From contig MFPR01000013.1 of assembly GCA_001784175.1 (NCBI GenBank), positions 18,111 through 82,110 on the forward strand: DNA of 64,000 nucleotides, given 5' to 3'. The notes beneath the pieces were generated by a model that saw only the letters and a list, made by a program, of their open reading frames with translations, made no database searches and was not told the origin of the DNA. This DNA is from Candidatus Lindowbacteria bacterium RIFCSPLOWO2_12_FULL_62_27. Lineage in GTDB: Bacteria; Lindowbacteria; 2-12-FULL-62-27. This document shows positions 32,397 to 42,019 of the stretch, one piece after another. Numbering within the stretch: position 1 is the stretch's first letter; the number at the start of each line of letters is the position of its first letter. Both the position numbers and the translations under genes were made by a program.

Positions 32397-34901
32397 ATGC
32401 AGCTACTGATCTATTTTTTTAACCGCCCTGTCCATTATTTCCTGATCGCTGCCGCCGCCGTCTTTATTGGTCTGTACCTGCTCGCGCGATCGCGCGAATC
32501 GCTCTCCCGAATCGTGTTCGCCGGACTGGTGTTGGAGCTCTGTGTTGTCACCCTTCATTTTTCCGGGTGGTTCAAGTTCATCGGGATTACGAAGACGTTC
32601 GTGTTTGAGTTTGTGCCGCTGACGCTGTTTTTGCTCTGGATCTCGCATGCCTTCGATCGCGAAACCCACCGCCTGACTTCCGGCCCGCTCAATATCGCGG
32701 TCTTCTCGTTCTTTGTGATCTGCGTCCTCGGCGCGTTTCTGGCCCCGCGGCGTTTCTGGTATTACGCATTCGACTGGGCGGTGCGATTCGCCTCCGCGGT
32801 TCTGTTGTTTTTCCTGGTCATCCAATTCGTGAACACCCGCCGGCGCTGGACCATTATCCTGCACACGTTCCTGGCGCTGCTCGGCGTCACTTCGATCTAC
32901 TGCATCCTCCAGATGCAGGGACTCGGGTTCGAGCAGTTCGGCGGCCGGATCGTGAACGTGTCGTCGTTCGGCAACAAAAACGTCTTCGCCTCCTTCCTCT
33001 GTTTCACCACGCCCCTCGCCCTGTCGATGGCCGCCGGCGCCCGCACCGCCCCACGAGCCGCCGGCTATGGCACCCTGGCCGCGCTCGGCCTGTACAATAT
33101 CTGGGTGGGTGAAACGCGTGGCGCATGGCTCGGCATGATGGCGTTCGGAGCGCTCGCGGTGCTGTTCGAATGCCGGTACGGCAGATTGAGAATGTGGGCG
33201 GGGACGATCATAAAGGCGGCCCTCCTCGTCGCGGCTGTCGCTGTCGGGGCGGTCATACTCCTCTCCGTGATCTCCGAACACCGTCTGGACACCCTGCGAT
33301 CCATCTTTCAGACCACGTCCGGGACCAACATCATCCGTGTCTACATGTGGTGGGCGGCGGCACGAATGCTGTGGGACAACCCGCTGTTCGGCCAGGGACT
33401 CGGCACGTCCCACGTTGTCTTTCCCTTCTTCCGTCCCGACCAATACAACCGGATCGGGATGCAGCACAACACGGATTTTGTTCATTCTGAAGCGTTGCAG
33501 GTGTTGTGCGAGCAGGGAATTATTGGATTTTCGGCGTGGCTGGCGGTGCTGATCATATTCTTCATGCTGGCGCTGCGCAAACTCCGCGCGCTGGCCGATT
33601 CCGCGGACCGCTACATTCTCTTCGGCCTCACGGGCGCGCTGTTCGGCGCGCTGGTGCATGAGTCGATCAGTTTCAATCTGCGCTGGGCGTCCAGCATGAT
33701 GGCATTCTGGTTCGAGATGGCGATGGCGACGCGGTATGTGATGGGATTTGAGGAGACCGCGGAGCGCCGCCGGGGAGTCCTGGCAGAACTGAGGATGCAG
33801 ATCAGCCCGCGGACGCTGGCCGCCGGCCGCATGGCAGTCCTGCCGGTTCTGGGCGCGGCGTTCGTATTTATGAGTTATGGTCATTACCGCGTGCTGCGCG
33901 GCGACTGGGCGTTGAAAGAGATGCGGGTTGCAAGCCGGGCGGTGAGCATGGGAGAGGAATCGGTGAAATCGAATCCTTACAATCACAGCGCCTATGACAA
34001 TCTGGCAATCCATTATTTTGAGGTAAAAGACATCCCCAAAGCGCTTGAATGGTCTTACAAGGTGATGCAGATCGCGCCCAATTATGGGTTGGTCCAACGT
34101 AACGTCGGACTGGCCTATTATGATCTTTATTCCAGGACCAATTCGCCCCTTCAACTCTATGCCGCGGCGATCGAGTTCGAGGCGGCAACCCTCCATAACA
34201 ACGATATCGACAACAACGATCGCCTGGTCAAACTCTACGCCCTGCACATGAACAACGAATCCCGTGCCCGCTACCACAGCCGCCTCATGTTCTCACAGGC
34301 GGTGGAGGACTGGATGTACAATCACCATCGCATGGCCGCTACATACGGGTGGAATGTTCACCACCTCAACCTCTCCAACCTCCCGCCCGACTTTGATCAT
34401 CACAGGTATCTCTTCGAGATATTCATCAAACCCGGCAACGACGCGATTCGGGCCTACTGGCAGAAACGCCTCGATCTGCTCCATCAGCATCGGCGGCCGC
34501 GCGACGAAATCCGATATACGCTCCGGATGGCGGCGGGATATGTGCCCGACAACCAGGCGCTGGTCGAGATGTCCATCAGGGAATACATGGAATTGGAGGA
34601 ACCTGAAATCGATCTCGCCTTTCTGGCCAATTATATCGAATCGCTTCGTCCCGGGCATGGGCCGGCCGAGCTTTTGCACCAGACACGCCTGCGACTCATT
34701 GAACTGGGCGGGCCGCAAGCGTCCCCATGGATCATGTACGCCATCGGCGTCATCTCGCACCAGCTCGGCGACCATGACGCCGCCCAGCGGTTTATGTCGA
34801 TGGCCCGGGCACGGGGCGCGCAGTTCAAGCAGTTCAATCCGTGGGCGGGGCGGTTGGCGGACTCGCCGGCAGGCCGGCTGCATCAATCCCGCACACCGTG
34901 A
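32397..34901 (+). CDS. O-antigen ligase/polymerase (Wzy_C) fused to C-terminal TPR region
   Basis: An 834-residue protein. The first 470 residues contain about eleven hydrophobic helices with the Wzy/WaaL signature: GETRGAWLGM followed by a large loop with DNPLFGQGLGTSH, HNTDFVHSEALQ and LCEQGIIGF. After a last membrane helix near residue 490 the remaining 340 residues are soluble and TPR-like (SVKSNPYNHSAYDNLAIHYF, IAPNYGLVQRNVGLAYYDL). Likely role: polymerising or transferring lipid-linked glycan in the periplasm. It starts 28 bases after nuoN and may read through from the nuo operon, but function links it to the downstream glycan genes. Confidence 0.82.
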   Translation: MQLLIYFFNRPVHYFLIAAAAVFIGLYLLARSRESLSRIVFAGLVLELCVVTLHFSGWFKFIGITKTFVFEFVPLTLFLLWISHAFDRETHRLTSGPLNIAVFSFFVICVLGAFLAPRRFWYYAFDWAVRFASAVLLFFLVIQFVNTRRRWTIILHTFLALLGVTSIYCILQMQGLGFEQFGGRIVNVSSFGNKNVFASFLCFTTPLALSMAAGARTAPRAAGYGTLAALGLYNIWVGETRGAWLGMMAFGALAVLFECRYGRLRMWAGTIIKAALLVAAVAVGAVILLSVISEHRLDTLRSIFQTTSGTNIIRVYMWWAAARMLWDNPLFGQGLGTSHVVFPFFRPDQYNRIGMQHNTDFVHSEALQVLCEQGIIGFSAWLAVLIIFFMLALRKLRALADSADRYILFGLTGALFGALVHESISFNLRWASSMMAFWFEMAMATRYVMGFEETAERRRGVLAELRMQISPRTLAAGRMAVLPVLGAAFVFMSYGHYRVLRGDWALKEMRVASRAVSMGEESVKSNPYNHSAYDNLAIHYFEVKDIPKALEWSYKVMQIAPNYGLVQRNVGLAYYDLYSRTNSPLQLYAAAIEFEAATLHNNDIDNNDRLVKLYALHMNNESRARYHSRLMFSQAVEDWMYNHHRMAATYGWNVHHLNLSNLPPDFDHHRYLFEIFIKPGNDAIRAYWQKRLDLLHQHRRPRDEIRYTLRMAAGYVPDNQALVEMSIREYMELEEPEIDLAFLANYIESLRPGHGPAELLHQTRLRLIELGGPQASPWIMYAIGVISHQLGDHDAAQRFMSMARARGAQFKQFNPWAGRLADSPAGRLHQSRTP

Positions 34902-35075
34902 AAACCACTCGGTGAAGGATGGTGAAACCCGTCAAACACGAATGAATGAGCATGAATGTCTTCATGGGAATGAGAAACGTTTCTAAAATTCGTGACCATT
35001 CGTGTCATATGTTTTCAGAATTCCACCGATCGGTGTCATATTGACATTTGACGCGCGCGCGGGCAACTTACCCCC
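34902..35075. other. Intergenic region with ACACGAATG inverted repeat
   Basis: ACACGAATG near 34936 and its exact complement CATTCGTGT near 35000 are separated by about 50 bases, with related half-copies between them. TTGACA at about 35041 is followed by GC-rich DNA without a good -10 box. This could be a dispersed repeat or a control region for the epimerase gene; no gene is seen. Confidence 0.4.
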
Positions 35076-35963
35076 ATGAGCCGATGGTCGAAGGTTGTGA
35101 TTCTGGGTCACACCGGGTTTATTGGGAGGGCGCTGGCGCGGCATTGCGAGCGGGCGGCGGGCATGCGGGTGTTCGGATACTCGTCCGACACCGTGGACCT
35201 GCGGCGGCCGGAGAGCATGGACCGGCTGGCGGATGTCGTCGATTCTGAGACCGCGCTGTTCCTCGCCTCTGCCGTCACGCGCGAGAAGGGCGACACGAAG
35301 GAGTCCTTTGACGACAACGCGCATATGGTCCACACCGTCGCGCGCTTTCTTGAAACACACCGGCCCGGCAAATGCGTCTACTTCAGCTCGATCGCCGTCT
35401 ACGGCGATTCCCGCACAGACCTTGCCATCACGGAGGAAACCCGGGTCAATCCCGACTCGTTCTACGCGCTCGCCAAGTACGCCGGCGAGTACATTCTCGG
35501 ATGGGCCTGCCGGGCGGCCGGTGTTCCCTATTTGAATCTTCGGGTCTGCCACGTCTACGGCCCTGGCGACACGCACGCGACCTACGGGCCGATGCAGTTT
35601 GTCTCGACGCTTCTGGCGGAGCGCGCCATACGCCTGTTCGGCCGCGGCGAGGACCGGCGCGATCATCTCTACATCGACGACCTCATCGGCCTGACGGACC
35701 GCTTGACGTTCGGCGACGCCGAGGGGCTGTTCAATCTGGTGTCGGGCACGAGTGTGACGCGGGCGCAGATCGTCGACATGATCCGGGAGATCGCGCCGCA
35801 CGAATTTGAACTCAAATTCATCCCAAGGAAAAAACCGCACGTCGATCAGCAATTCGATATTTCAAAACTGCTGCGCGCCGCCCCCGGATTCGGGTTTACC
35901 CCGCTTGAGGAGGGCCTGAAGCAAACGCTGGACGCGTTTACCGCAGATTCTCGAGCTCGATGA
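35076..35963 (+). CDS. NAD-dependent epimerase/dehydratase (SDR)
   Basis: A 295-residue extended SDR. Rossmann motif LGHTGFIGRAL, serine region YFSSIAVYGDS, and catalytic YALAK. C-terminal part (YIDDLIGLTDRLTF) is of the nucleotide-sugar type. The substrate is not predictable. Its last 26 bases overlap the 3' end of the convergent methyltransferase gene. It follows the Wzy-TPR gene and probably belongs to a surface-glycan pathway. Confidence 0.85.
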   Translation: MSRWSKVVILGHTGFIGRALARHCERAAGMRVFGYSSDTVDLRRPESMDRLADVVDSETALFLASAVTREKGDTKESFDDNAHMVHTVARFLETHRPGKCVYFSSIAVYGDSRTDLAITEETRVNPDSFYALAKYAGEYILGWACRAAGVPYLNLRVCHVYGPGDTHATYGPMQFVSTLLAERAIRLFGRGEDRRDHLYIDDLIGLTDRLTFGDAEGLFNLVSGTSVTRAQIVDMIREIAPHEFELKFIPRKKPHVDQQFDISKLLRAAPGFGFTPLEEGLKQTLDAFTADSRAR

Positions 35964-36600
35964 TCGTGTAAAAGGTGTCGACGCTGACCTTCGGATTCTG
36001 AAAGAGCTTGTCCCAGCCGTCCGGCGTCATGAAGGTCTTGATGATGGGCGCCCAGGCCATCATGGACCGGTGCTGGAGGTCGTTGGTGTAGGCGTCGACC
36101 TGGATGTAGACGCCCGCGCCTTTTCGCGCCACCCGCACGACCTCGCCGAACGTTTTCTGCACGTCGGACTCTGGCATGAAGTGCAGGGAGTTGATGAGAA
36201 GGATCAGGTCGAAGCTGTTGTCCGCGTACGGAAGGCGCGTCGGATAGCCGACGTCGATCAGGTCCCGGACCGTGTCCGGCGCGGTGTCCTTCGCGTACTG
36301 CGCGACCTCGAATCCGCGCACCGTGATCCCCGGCATCGCCAGCTTGAGGTCTTTCAGCAGAAATCCCTTCGCGCAGCCGATGTCCAGAACGCTCGATTGC
36401 GGCGTCAGGCCGTACTTCTCCTGCAGCTTTTTCGCGATCGCCGCCCACCGGCCGTCGTCCTTGTAGCCGCCGTAGCCGCGGCTCCGGGGGCCGTCGAAAT
36501 AATCCCTGCTGAATGTGCCGTCGATGTTGCGCGTGGCGGCGACGTCCGGCGGGAGGTTCTTGATCTGAATGGCGTCCACGCCCAGAAGGTTGTATCGCAT
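35938..36600 (-). CDS. SAM-dependent methyltransferase, class I
   Basis: A 220-residue methyltransferase. Motif I VLDIGCAKGFLLKDL, acidic loop after VRGFEVAQYA, motif II-like PYADNSFDLILLINSLHF. It resembles methyltransferases found in sugar clusters with the sequence DYFDGPRSRGYGGY near the N-terminus. Located directly downstream of the radical SAM gene on the same strand (18-base gap), so the pair may act on one substrate. Target is unknown. Confidence 0.83.
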   Translation of the reverse strand: MRYNLLGVDAIQIKNLPPDVAATRNIDGTFSRDYFDGPRSRGYGGYKDDGRWAAIAKKLQEKYGLTPQSSVLDIGCAKGFLLKDLKLAMPGITVRGFEVAQYAKDTAPDTVRDLIDVGYPTRLPYADNSFDLILLINSLHFMPESDVQKTFGEVVRVARKGAGVYIQVDAYTNDLQHRSMMAWAPIIKTFMTPDGWDKLFQNPKVSVDTFYTIIELENLR

Positions 36601-36617
36601 TTAAGTCCGCAGCGGCG

Positions 36618-38480
36618 TCATCGGGCCAGTTCGAGCAGTTCCGGAAACTCCTCGCACCGGCGCTGCCAGTAGGGCGAGTCCTTCAGGACCGCGTCGAACC
36701 GCCGCTGCATCTCCTTTCGTTTGGATTCGTTCCCAAGATGCCGGTGCCCGTAGGCCAGGGCCGCAATCATGGAGGCGTCGAACGGGTAGGCGCCGCTGAT
36801 CGACTCGAACCACCGCACGAGCTTCGCCATGTGGGGTCCGGGCCGGAAGCTCGGGTTATCTATAAAATTTGCGACGAGATTGAACGTGAACCAGATTTCC
36901 TTGATCTGCTCTTTCGACGGAACCTGGTCCTTCGGCAATTTGAAAATGTCCCGGCCCGTCAGGACCGGCGGCCGGTCCCGGTCGCCGTGATAGCCTTTGT
37001 AGTAGCCGAATTCGCCGCGGACGGCCGACCGGCCGGGGTTCAGGGTCTTATCGTAATTCTCATAGTCGCACCGCTCGTCGCCGAGGGACTGGAACACGGC
37101 GTAGATTTCGGTGCCCTTGAGCGGCTGGCAGATGTAAAAGCTCGCCCAGTCCCACGCAAGGTCCCGCGCGAACGTGTAGGTGTCCATCATTTCTCCGAAG
37201 GTTTCCTTCGGAAAGCCGACGATGAAATTTCCGCTGACGAAGACATCGGGATATTTTTTGAAAATCCGGTCCGCCTCGTATTGCTTGCGCTTCACGGTCG
37301 GTTTCTTGATCTTCTTCAGCCACTCGTCGTTCCCGCTCTCCACGCCGATCTTCAGCGCCTTCATGCCGGACTTCACCATCCACTCCATGTTCTCCTCGGT
37401 CACCGCCGCGCCGATCAGGCCGTTGTTGCAGATCCACTCGAACCCCGGCGCCTCCGCGGCGATCGCGCGGAACATCTCCAATGCGCGGGCGGGGTTGTAC
37501 AGAAGATCGTCGTCGAGCCAGTCGATCTGCTTGATTCCGCATTTCTCGACCAGGAACTTGATCTCGTCCACCACGCGACGCACGTCCCGCTGCCGGACGG
37601 CGCGGCCGTTGAAGTCCCGCACGGTGCAGAACGTGCACTGCGCGCGGCAGCCGCGGTTGCTCAGGACCGTCGCGAAGGGCTTGTCCTCGCCGTTGTAGCG
37701 CGAGAAGGCCGCGAGCGACCCGTACTGGTGGTAAGTCGAGATCGGGATGAGGGAATAGTACGGCCGGAGGTCGATGTCGATCTCCTCCGCGGTCGGGATC
37801 ATCGCGCCCGGGGACTCGGCGATCTCGCCGTTCAGCCGAAACCCGATCCCCTGCGGCATCTCCGTGATCGGCCGGCCGGATTCGGCGTTCCGGCAATTCT
37901 GCAAAAAGACCCGGAAGCTGTGCTCGGATTCCTTTCGAAAGACGATGTCGGCGCAGTCCTTCTCCAAAAGCTCGTCGTAGTCGTAGCTCGCCTGGACGCC
38001 GCCCACGAGCACGGGGATGGCCGGGTAGAGCTCATGGATCCACCGGTCGATCTCCATGAAAATGGACCGGGTGGCGCCGAACATGCAGGAAACCCCTACG
38101 TGGACGCGGGCTTCCTTCGACAGCTCCTCGCGGATGAGGTCCTTCCAGAAATCGAACCGGAAGTGGGGGTCGTGACACCGTTTCAGCATCTCGTAGTTGA
38201 GGTCGATGATCCGCAGATCGATCGAAGGGTCCACCGACCGCGCCACCGCCGCGATGTAGACGAGGCCCATCGGCGGGTAGGCGAAATACCCCCGCCGGCG
38301 GGCGATGTCGATGCTGAACATGTCCTCCGGCACCTGTGGCGGATTGATCAAGAGGAGCTTCCGCGGGTTCCGCACGCCGAGCGACGCGTGAAAGCGCGCA
38401 TATTTTTCGAGCAGCTCATGGGGCGATGCGGATCGGGTGTCCATGGCCGCGACCGCGGATGCGGAGCTTATGTTTGGCAT
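36618..38480 (-). CDS. B12-binding-domain radical SAM protein
   Basis: About 620 residues. N-terminal Rossmann-like cobalamin-binding-type domain (LLINPPQVPEDM, MGLVYIAAVAR, VGVSCMFGATRS), lacking the DxHxxG cobalt-ligand motif. Radical SAM core with CRAQCTFC (CxxxCxxC) near residue 285, then IDWLDDDLL and KIGVESGNDEWL. C-terminal part is long and unclassified. Such enzymes methylate or rearrange unactivated carbons. The next gene is a methyltransferase. An in-frame TTG at 38489 is possible; ATG 38480 is preferred, although no ribosome site is visible. Confidence 0.85.
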   Translation of the reverse strand: MPNISSASAVAAMDTRSASPHELLEKYARFHASLGVRNPRKLLLINPPQVPEDMFSIDIARRRGYFAYPPMGLVYIAAVARSVDPSIDLRIIDLNYEMLKRCHDPHFRFDFWKDLIREELSKEARVHVGVSCMFGATRSIFMEIDRWIHELYPAIPVLVGGVQASYDYDELLEKDCADIVFRKESEHSFRVFLQNCRNAESGRPITEMPQGIGFRLNGEIAESPGAMIPTAEEIDIDLRPYYSLIPISTYHQYGSLAAFSRYNGEDKPFATVLSNRGCRAQCTFCTVRDFNGRAVRQRDVRRVVDEIKFLVEKCGIKQIDWLDDDLLYNPARALEMFRAIAAEAPGFEWICNNGLIGAAVTEENMEWMVKSGMKALKIGVESGNDEWLKKIKKPTVKRKQYEADRIFKKYPDVFVSGNFIVGFPKETFGEMMDTYTFARDLAWDWASFYICQPLKGTEIYAVFQSLGDERCDYENYDKTLNPGRSAVRGEFGYYKGYHGDRDRPPVLTGRDIFKLPKDQVPSKEQIKEIWFTFNLVANFIDNPSFRPGPHMAKLVRWFESISGAYPFDASMIAALAYGHRHLGNESKRKEMQRRFDAVLKDSPYWQRRCEEFPELLELAR

Positions 38481-38551
38481 AAGGATCAAAGTTTATCACA
38501 CTATCGACCGAATTCAATCGGAACTGAAAGCCGGCCGCCCTTCAACCGGTT

Positions 38552-40378
38552 TCATTCCGCCGACCCCATCTGCTTTTCAAGTTTTGCCGCCCGTTCCGGA
38601 TCGCTCAATTTCAGGCGACCATGAATTTCGATGGCGGCGTCCCTCCTCCCGGCCTTCAAATGCACCAGGGCCAACTGGTACCAGGCCTCATGCTGATAAT
38701 GGTCTTCGCCGGGCAACGGTTTCAGCTTGACGGCTTTTGTCAAATGTCCGACAGCTTCGTCGCGCCGGCCCAGTTTGGCAAGAATCGTGCCCAAGACCAG
38801 GTGCGCTTTCAGGTCGTCCGGTCTGATTTGGATCAATTTTTCAAGCGTGGGGATTGCCAGATCATTCTGGCCGCGTTTGGCGTAGGCCATGCTCAAGTTC
38901 CCGAGGGTGGCCACATCGTTCGGTTTTCTTCGAAGCATTTCGTTGAGTATCCCAATCTCATCCATCGGGTTCGAGGTGTCCGTGTCGAGCTTGGACAACC
39001 ATTGACTCGCTTCACCCTGATCCGGTTGGAATTCAAGCACCCGCCTGAAACATGCGGTCGCATCGCGAAACCGCGCCTGCGTGATCCGGTTCTTGCATAT
39101 TTGCATCATCAGCGGGACGGTCAGCGCGAATCCGCCCGGGTGGGCCAGCCGCACGGCGATATCCTCTCTTACGGCCGAAAAGGATTTCAGGCCGGCGGGC
39201 GAAGGATTCGCCCGGATCGCTTCGATCTCCCGCAGAATCCGGTCGGCGACGATCATGTGACCGTAGGGCGTCAGATGCACCAGATCCAAAAAACAGTCCG
39301 CCCGGCTGTTTTTGAACGATTCGGTGAGATCCAGAAACCGGACGCCCGCGGCCGCCGACGCTTCTTGCGCGGCGCGAACGTAGTGCGGGGTGAAGTCACG
39401 AATCCGCGTTGCCATGCCCGGCCGGCGAACCGTCTCCACGTCGAGCATGTCCTCTTCTCTTGGCTGACGCCAGTTCGAACCATAAAAGAGATTCGGCTGC
39501 GCGGCGACGATCATCTCCACGCCATGCGCCCGCACGGCCCGGGCCATTTCTTCAACCCCGTGTTTGTAGTTCTCAATCATCTCCGGCCCGGGGTCTCTGA
39601 ATTGAATTTGATCACCCTCGGCCGCCCCCGGAAGATCGTCGATTCTTTCCGGTCGCTCCGCGCGGCTTCGTGAATATCGAACATACCTGAACATGCGATA
39701 GATGCCCGAATTGACGATCTGATCGCTTGCCAAAAAACGCCCGCCGGATCGTTCCGCCAGCCCCTTGCGCAGCCGGAATTGCTTTGACATCTCATTCTCC
39801 CAGCCGTCCGCCGTCAGGCGGGTGCCCGAACTGATCGCGTTCGCCAGATCGTTGTAGCCATTATATAGAATCACCATATCAGGCTCAAACGGCAGCACCC
39901 GATGGATCAGCATCTGCTGTTCCTGTCGCGTGTTGTATCCCGGCACCGCTGCGATGACGACCTCGACACGGCCCATGGCCTGCCTCAAGTAGGTCTCCAG
40001 GAGACCCGCGAACGCCTCGTCCTCAAAAACATACAAGCCGAAGGCGGCGGATCCGCCGAGCACAAATATCCTCACGAGCCCGGCCGGTTTCGGCGTCTCC
40101 AGTTCTGAACGGTACCGGAATCCCTGGGAATTGGCGGTCATGAGAACTTCCCGGCCGTTCGAGGCATGATTCGTCGTATGGGAAGGCCGCAGTCCATAAT
40201 CCAGCGGCGGCTGATCGAGGGTCATCAATCCCTGATAGAAAATCGGATCCGGATCAACGCGCTTGAGATAAATCCGGCAGGAAACCTCGACCGCATAAAC
40301 CACGGCGCCCGCCGCCATCAACCCCATGGTGATGAGAAGACTGCGCCGCAGGGACGGACTCCTGTCTGCCAATCTCAT
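38552..40378 (-). CDS. SGNH hydrolase-like protein with TPR tail, membrane-anchored
   Basis: A 608-residue protein. An N-terminal membrane helix (residues about 10-32) is followed by a periplasmic SGNH/GDSL domain: block I FVLGGSAAFG, block III YNGYND, and the terminal catalytic DLVHLTPYGH. From about residue 430 it has tetratricopeptide-like repeats (NPMDEIGILNEMLRRKP, ATLGNLSMAYAKRGQ, AHLVLGTILAKLGRRDEA). The ATG at 40378 has AAGGAGG six bases upstream. SGNH domains in such clusters typically act as acetyl-esterases or acetyl-transfer partners on polysaccharides; the exact role here is inference. Confidence 0.83.
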   Translation of the reverse strand: MRLADRSPSLRRSLLITMGLMAAGAVVYAVEVSCRIYLKRVDPDPIFYQGLMTLDQPPLDYGLRPSHTTNHASNGREVLMTANSQGFRYRSELETPKPAGLVRIFVLGGSAAFGLYVFEDEAFAGLLETYLRQAMGRVEVVIAAVPGYNTRQEQQMLIHRVLPFEPDMVILYNGYNDLANAISSGTRLTADGWENEMSKQFRLRKGLAERSGGRFLASDQIVNSGIYRMFRYVRYSRSRAERPERIDDLPGAAEGDQIQFRDPGPEMIENYKHGVEEMARAVRAHGVEMIVAAQPNLFYGSNWRQPREEDMLDVETVRRPGMATRIRDFTPHYVRAAQEASAAAGVRFLDLTESFKNSRADCFLDLVHLTPYGHMIVADRILREIEAIRANPSPAGLKSFSAVREDIAVRLAHPGGFALTVPLMMQICKNRITQARFRDATACFRRVLEFQPDQGEASQWLSKLDTDTSNPMDEIGILNEMLRRKPNDVATLGNLSMAYAKRGQNDLAIPTLEKLIQIRPDDLKAHLVLGTILAKLGRRDEAVGHLTKAVKLKPLPGEDHYQHEAWYQLALVHLKAGRRDAAIEIHGRLKLSDPERAAKLEKQMGSAE

Positions 40379-40475
40379 CCAAGCCTCCTTCCGCCGCAAC
40401 TCTATTGTAATTTGGGCTGAGTCTAACATAATATTTGGCCGATAATGGGAGTAATGGAGAAACAAGGAGGCGGCA
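40379..40475. promoter_or_regulatory. Divergent promoter region of SGNH-TPR and NTase-kinase genes
   Basis: A 97-bp AT-rich gap. Plus strand: TTGTAA and TAATAT separated by 18 bases near 40405-40435, then AGGAGG before the TTG start at 40476. Minus strand: TACAAT preceded 16 bases upstream by TTATGT, then AAGGAGG before the 40378 ATG. Both are partial matches to sigma-70 elements. Confidence 0.4.
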
Positions 40476-41999
40476 TTGAGCGCGCAGAAAATTCTGACGT
40501 TGGATGAACTTGAAGGGGCCGTCGCGGAGGCGCGGCGGGCCGGCAAACGGGTGGTGATGTGCCACGGCGTGTTTGACCTTGTGCATCCCGGCCACATCCT
40601 GCACTTTCAGGCGGCCCGCAAGGCGGGTGACCTGCTGGTCGTGACGGTCACGCCTGACCATTTCGTCAACAAGGGGCCCGGGCGGCCGGTGTTCGGGCAG
40701 CGGCTGCGGCTCGAGAGTCTCGCGGCGCTCGAGTGCGTCGATTATGTCGCCCTCAACGAATGGCCGACCGCCATCGACACGATTCACAAGATCAAACCCA
40801 GCATCTATGTCAAGGGCAGCGAGTATGCGGACGCGACGAGGGATATCACCGGGAAGATCTCCGAGGAGGAGGCTGCCGTCAAGGCGGCCGGCGGGGAGAT
40901 CAAGTTCACCTACGAGCAGACCTTCAGTTCCAGCTCCCTGCTCAACGAGTTTTTCAGGAAGCTTCCGCCGCGCGCGGAGACGTTCCTCAAGCAGTTCCGG
41001 GCGCGGTTCACGGCGAACGATGTCATCGAGGCCCTTCGGGGCCTCAAGACCGTTCGCGTGCTCGTGATCGGCGAGGCGATCGTCGACCAGTACTGCTACT
41101 GCGCGCCCCTGGGCAAGTCTCCGAAGGAGACGATCATCGCGACGAAGTATGCGTCCGAGGAAAATTTCGCCGGCGGGTCACTCGCGGTCGCCAACCACGT
41201 GGCCGGGTTTTGCGAGCAGGTTTCGCTGGTCACCTACCTCGGACATAACAGCCCCTTTGAGGATTTCATCCGCTCGAAATTGCGGCCCAACGTCAAACTC
41301 CATCCGGTCTACGCGGACGACCGGCCGACCATCGTCAAGCGGCGGTATGTGGACCCTGCGTTCCTGACGAAGATGTTCGAGGTGCAGCGCTTGGAGGACA
41401 CGCCGCTGCCGGCCTATCTGGAGGACGAAATGAGGGCGGTCGTGTCCCGCGAGCTTCAGCAGCACGACATGGTGATCGCCGCCGATTTCGGCCACGGGCT
41501 GTTTACCGACGCCGTCCGGCAGGTTCTATATGATTCCGGCAAATTTCTGGCCGTCAACACGCAGACCAACAGCGCCAATCTCGGGTTTAATCCCGCCACG
41601 AAGTACCAGAAGGCGGACTACGTGTGTGTCCATGAAGGGGAACTGAAACTCGCCCTCCGGGTCCAGTACGGCGACGTCCAGACGCTTACCGGCAACCTGC
41701 GCGCCGCCGTCCATACGCCCACCATCGTGGTCACGCGGGGACCCAACGGGTCGCTCATGATCACCCACGACGGCGGAGTCCACGAGGCGGCGGCGTTGTC
41801 GGGCAACGTGGTCGACCGGGTCGGCGCGGGCGACACGTTTTTCGCGCTGACGGCGCCGTGCGTGTACAAACGCGTGGATCCGGAGATCGTCGGCTTTGTC
41901 GGCAACTGCGCGGGCGCGATGGCGGTGGGAACCGTCTGCAACCGCGAACCGGTCGATCCGATCGCGTTCCAGAAATTCATCTCCCACCTTCTGGCCTGA
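40476..41999 (+). CDS. Nucleotidyltransferase-PfkB kinase fusion, HldE-like in reversed domain order
   Basis: A 507-residue bifunctional protein. N-terminal domain (about 1-165) is a RfaE2-type cytidylyltransferase-like fold: CHGVFDLVHPGHILHF, ALNEWPTAIDTIHKIKP, YVKGSEYAD, and SSSSLLNEFF. C-terminal domain (185-507) is a ribokinase/PfkB sugar kinase: LVIGEAIVDQYCY, NFAGGSLAVANHVAGF, and the catalytic DRVGAGDTFFALTAP. In E. coli HldE the kinase comes first. Expected reactions are phosphorylation and nucleotide activation of a sugar phosphate, probably a heptose. TTG start with AAGGAGG about 6 bases upstream. Confidence 0.86.
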   Translation: MSAQKILTLDELEGAVAEARRAGKRVVMCHGVFDLVHPGHILHFQAARKAGDLLVVTVTPDHFVNKGPGRPVFGQRLRLESLAALECVDYVALNEWPTAIDTIHKIKPSIYVKGSEYADATRDITGKISEEEAAVKAAGGEIKFTYEQTFSSSSLLNEFFRKLPPRAETFLKQFRARFTANDVIEALRGLKTVRVLVIGEAIVDQYCYCAPLGKSPKETIIATKYASEENFAGGSLAVANHVAGFCEQVSLVTYLGHNSPFEDFIRSKLRPNVKLHPVYADDRPTIVKRRYVDPAFLTKMFEVQRLEDTPLPAYLEDEMRAVVSRELQQHDMVIAADFGHGLFTDAVRQVLYDSGKFLAVNTQTNSANLGFNPATKYQKADYVCVHEGELKLALRVQYGDVQTLTGNLRAAVHTPTIVVTRGPNGSLMITHDGGVHEAAALSGNVVDRVGAGDTFFALTAPCVYKRVDPEIVGFVGNCAGAMAVGTVCNREPVDPIAFQKFISHLLA

Positions 42000-42019
42000 C
42001 CATCAAACTCGATCGACGG

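Noticed and set aside
32403-34277. 624-codon open frame on the minus strand
   Set aside because: Antisense to the Wzy-TPR gene; His/Arg/Gln-rich shadow frame.
36738-38624. 628-codon open frame on the plus strand
   Set aside because: Exactly antisense to the radical SAM gene with its conserved CxxxCxxC; translation is not protein-like.
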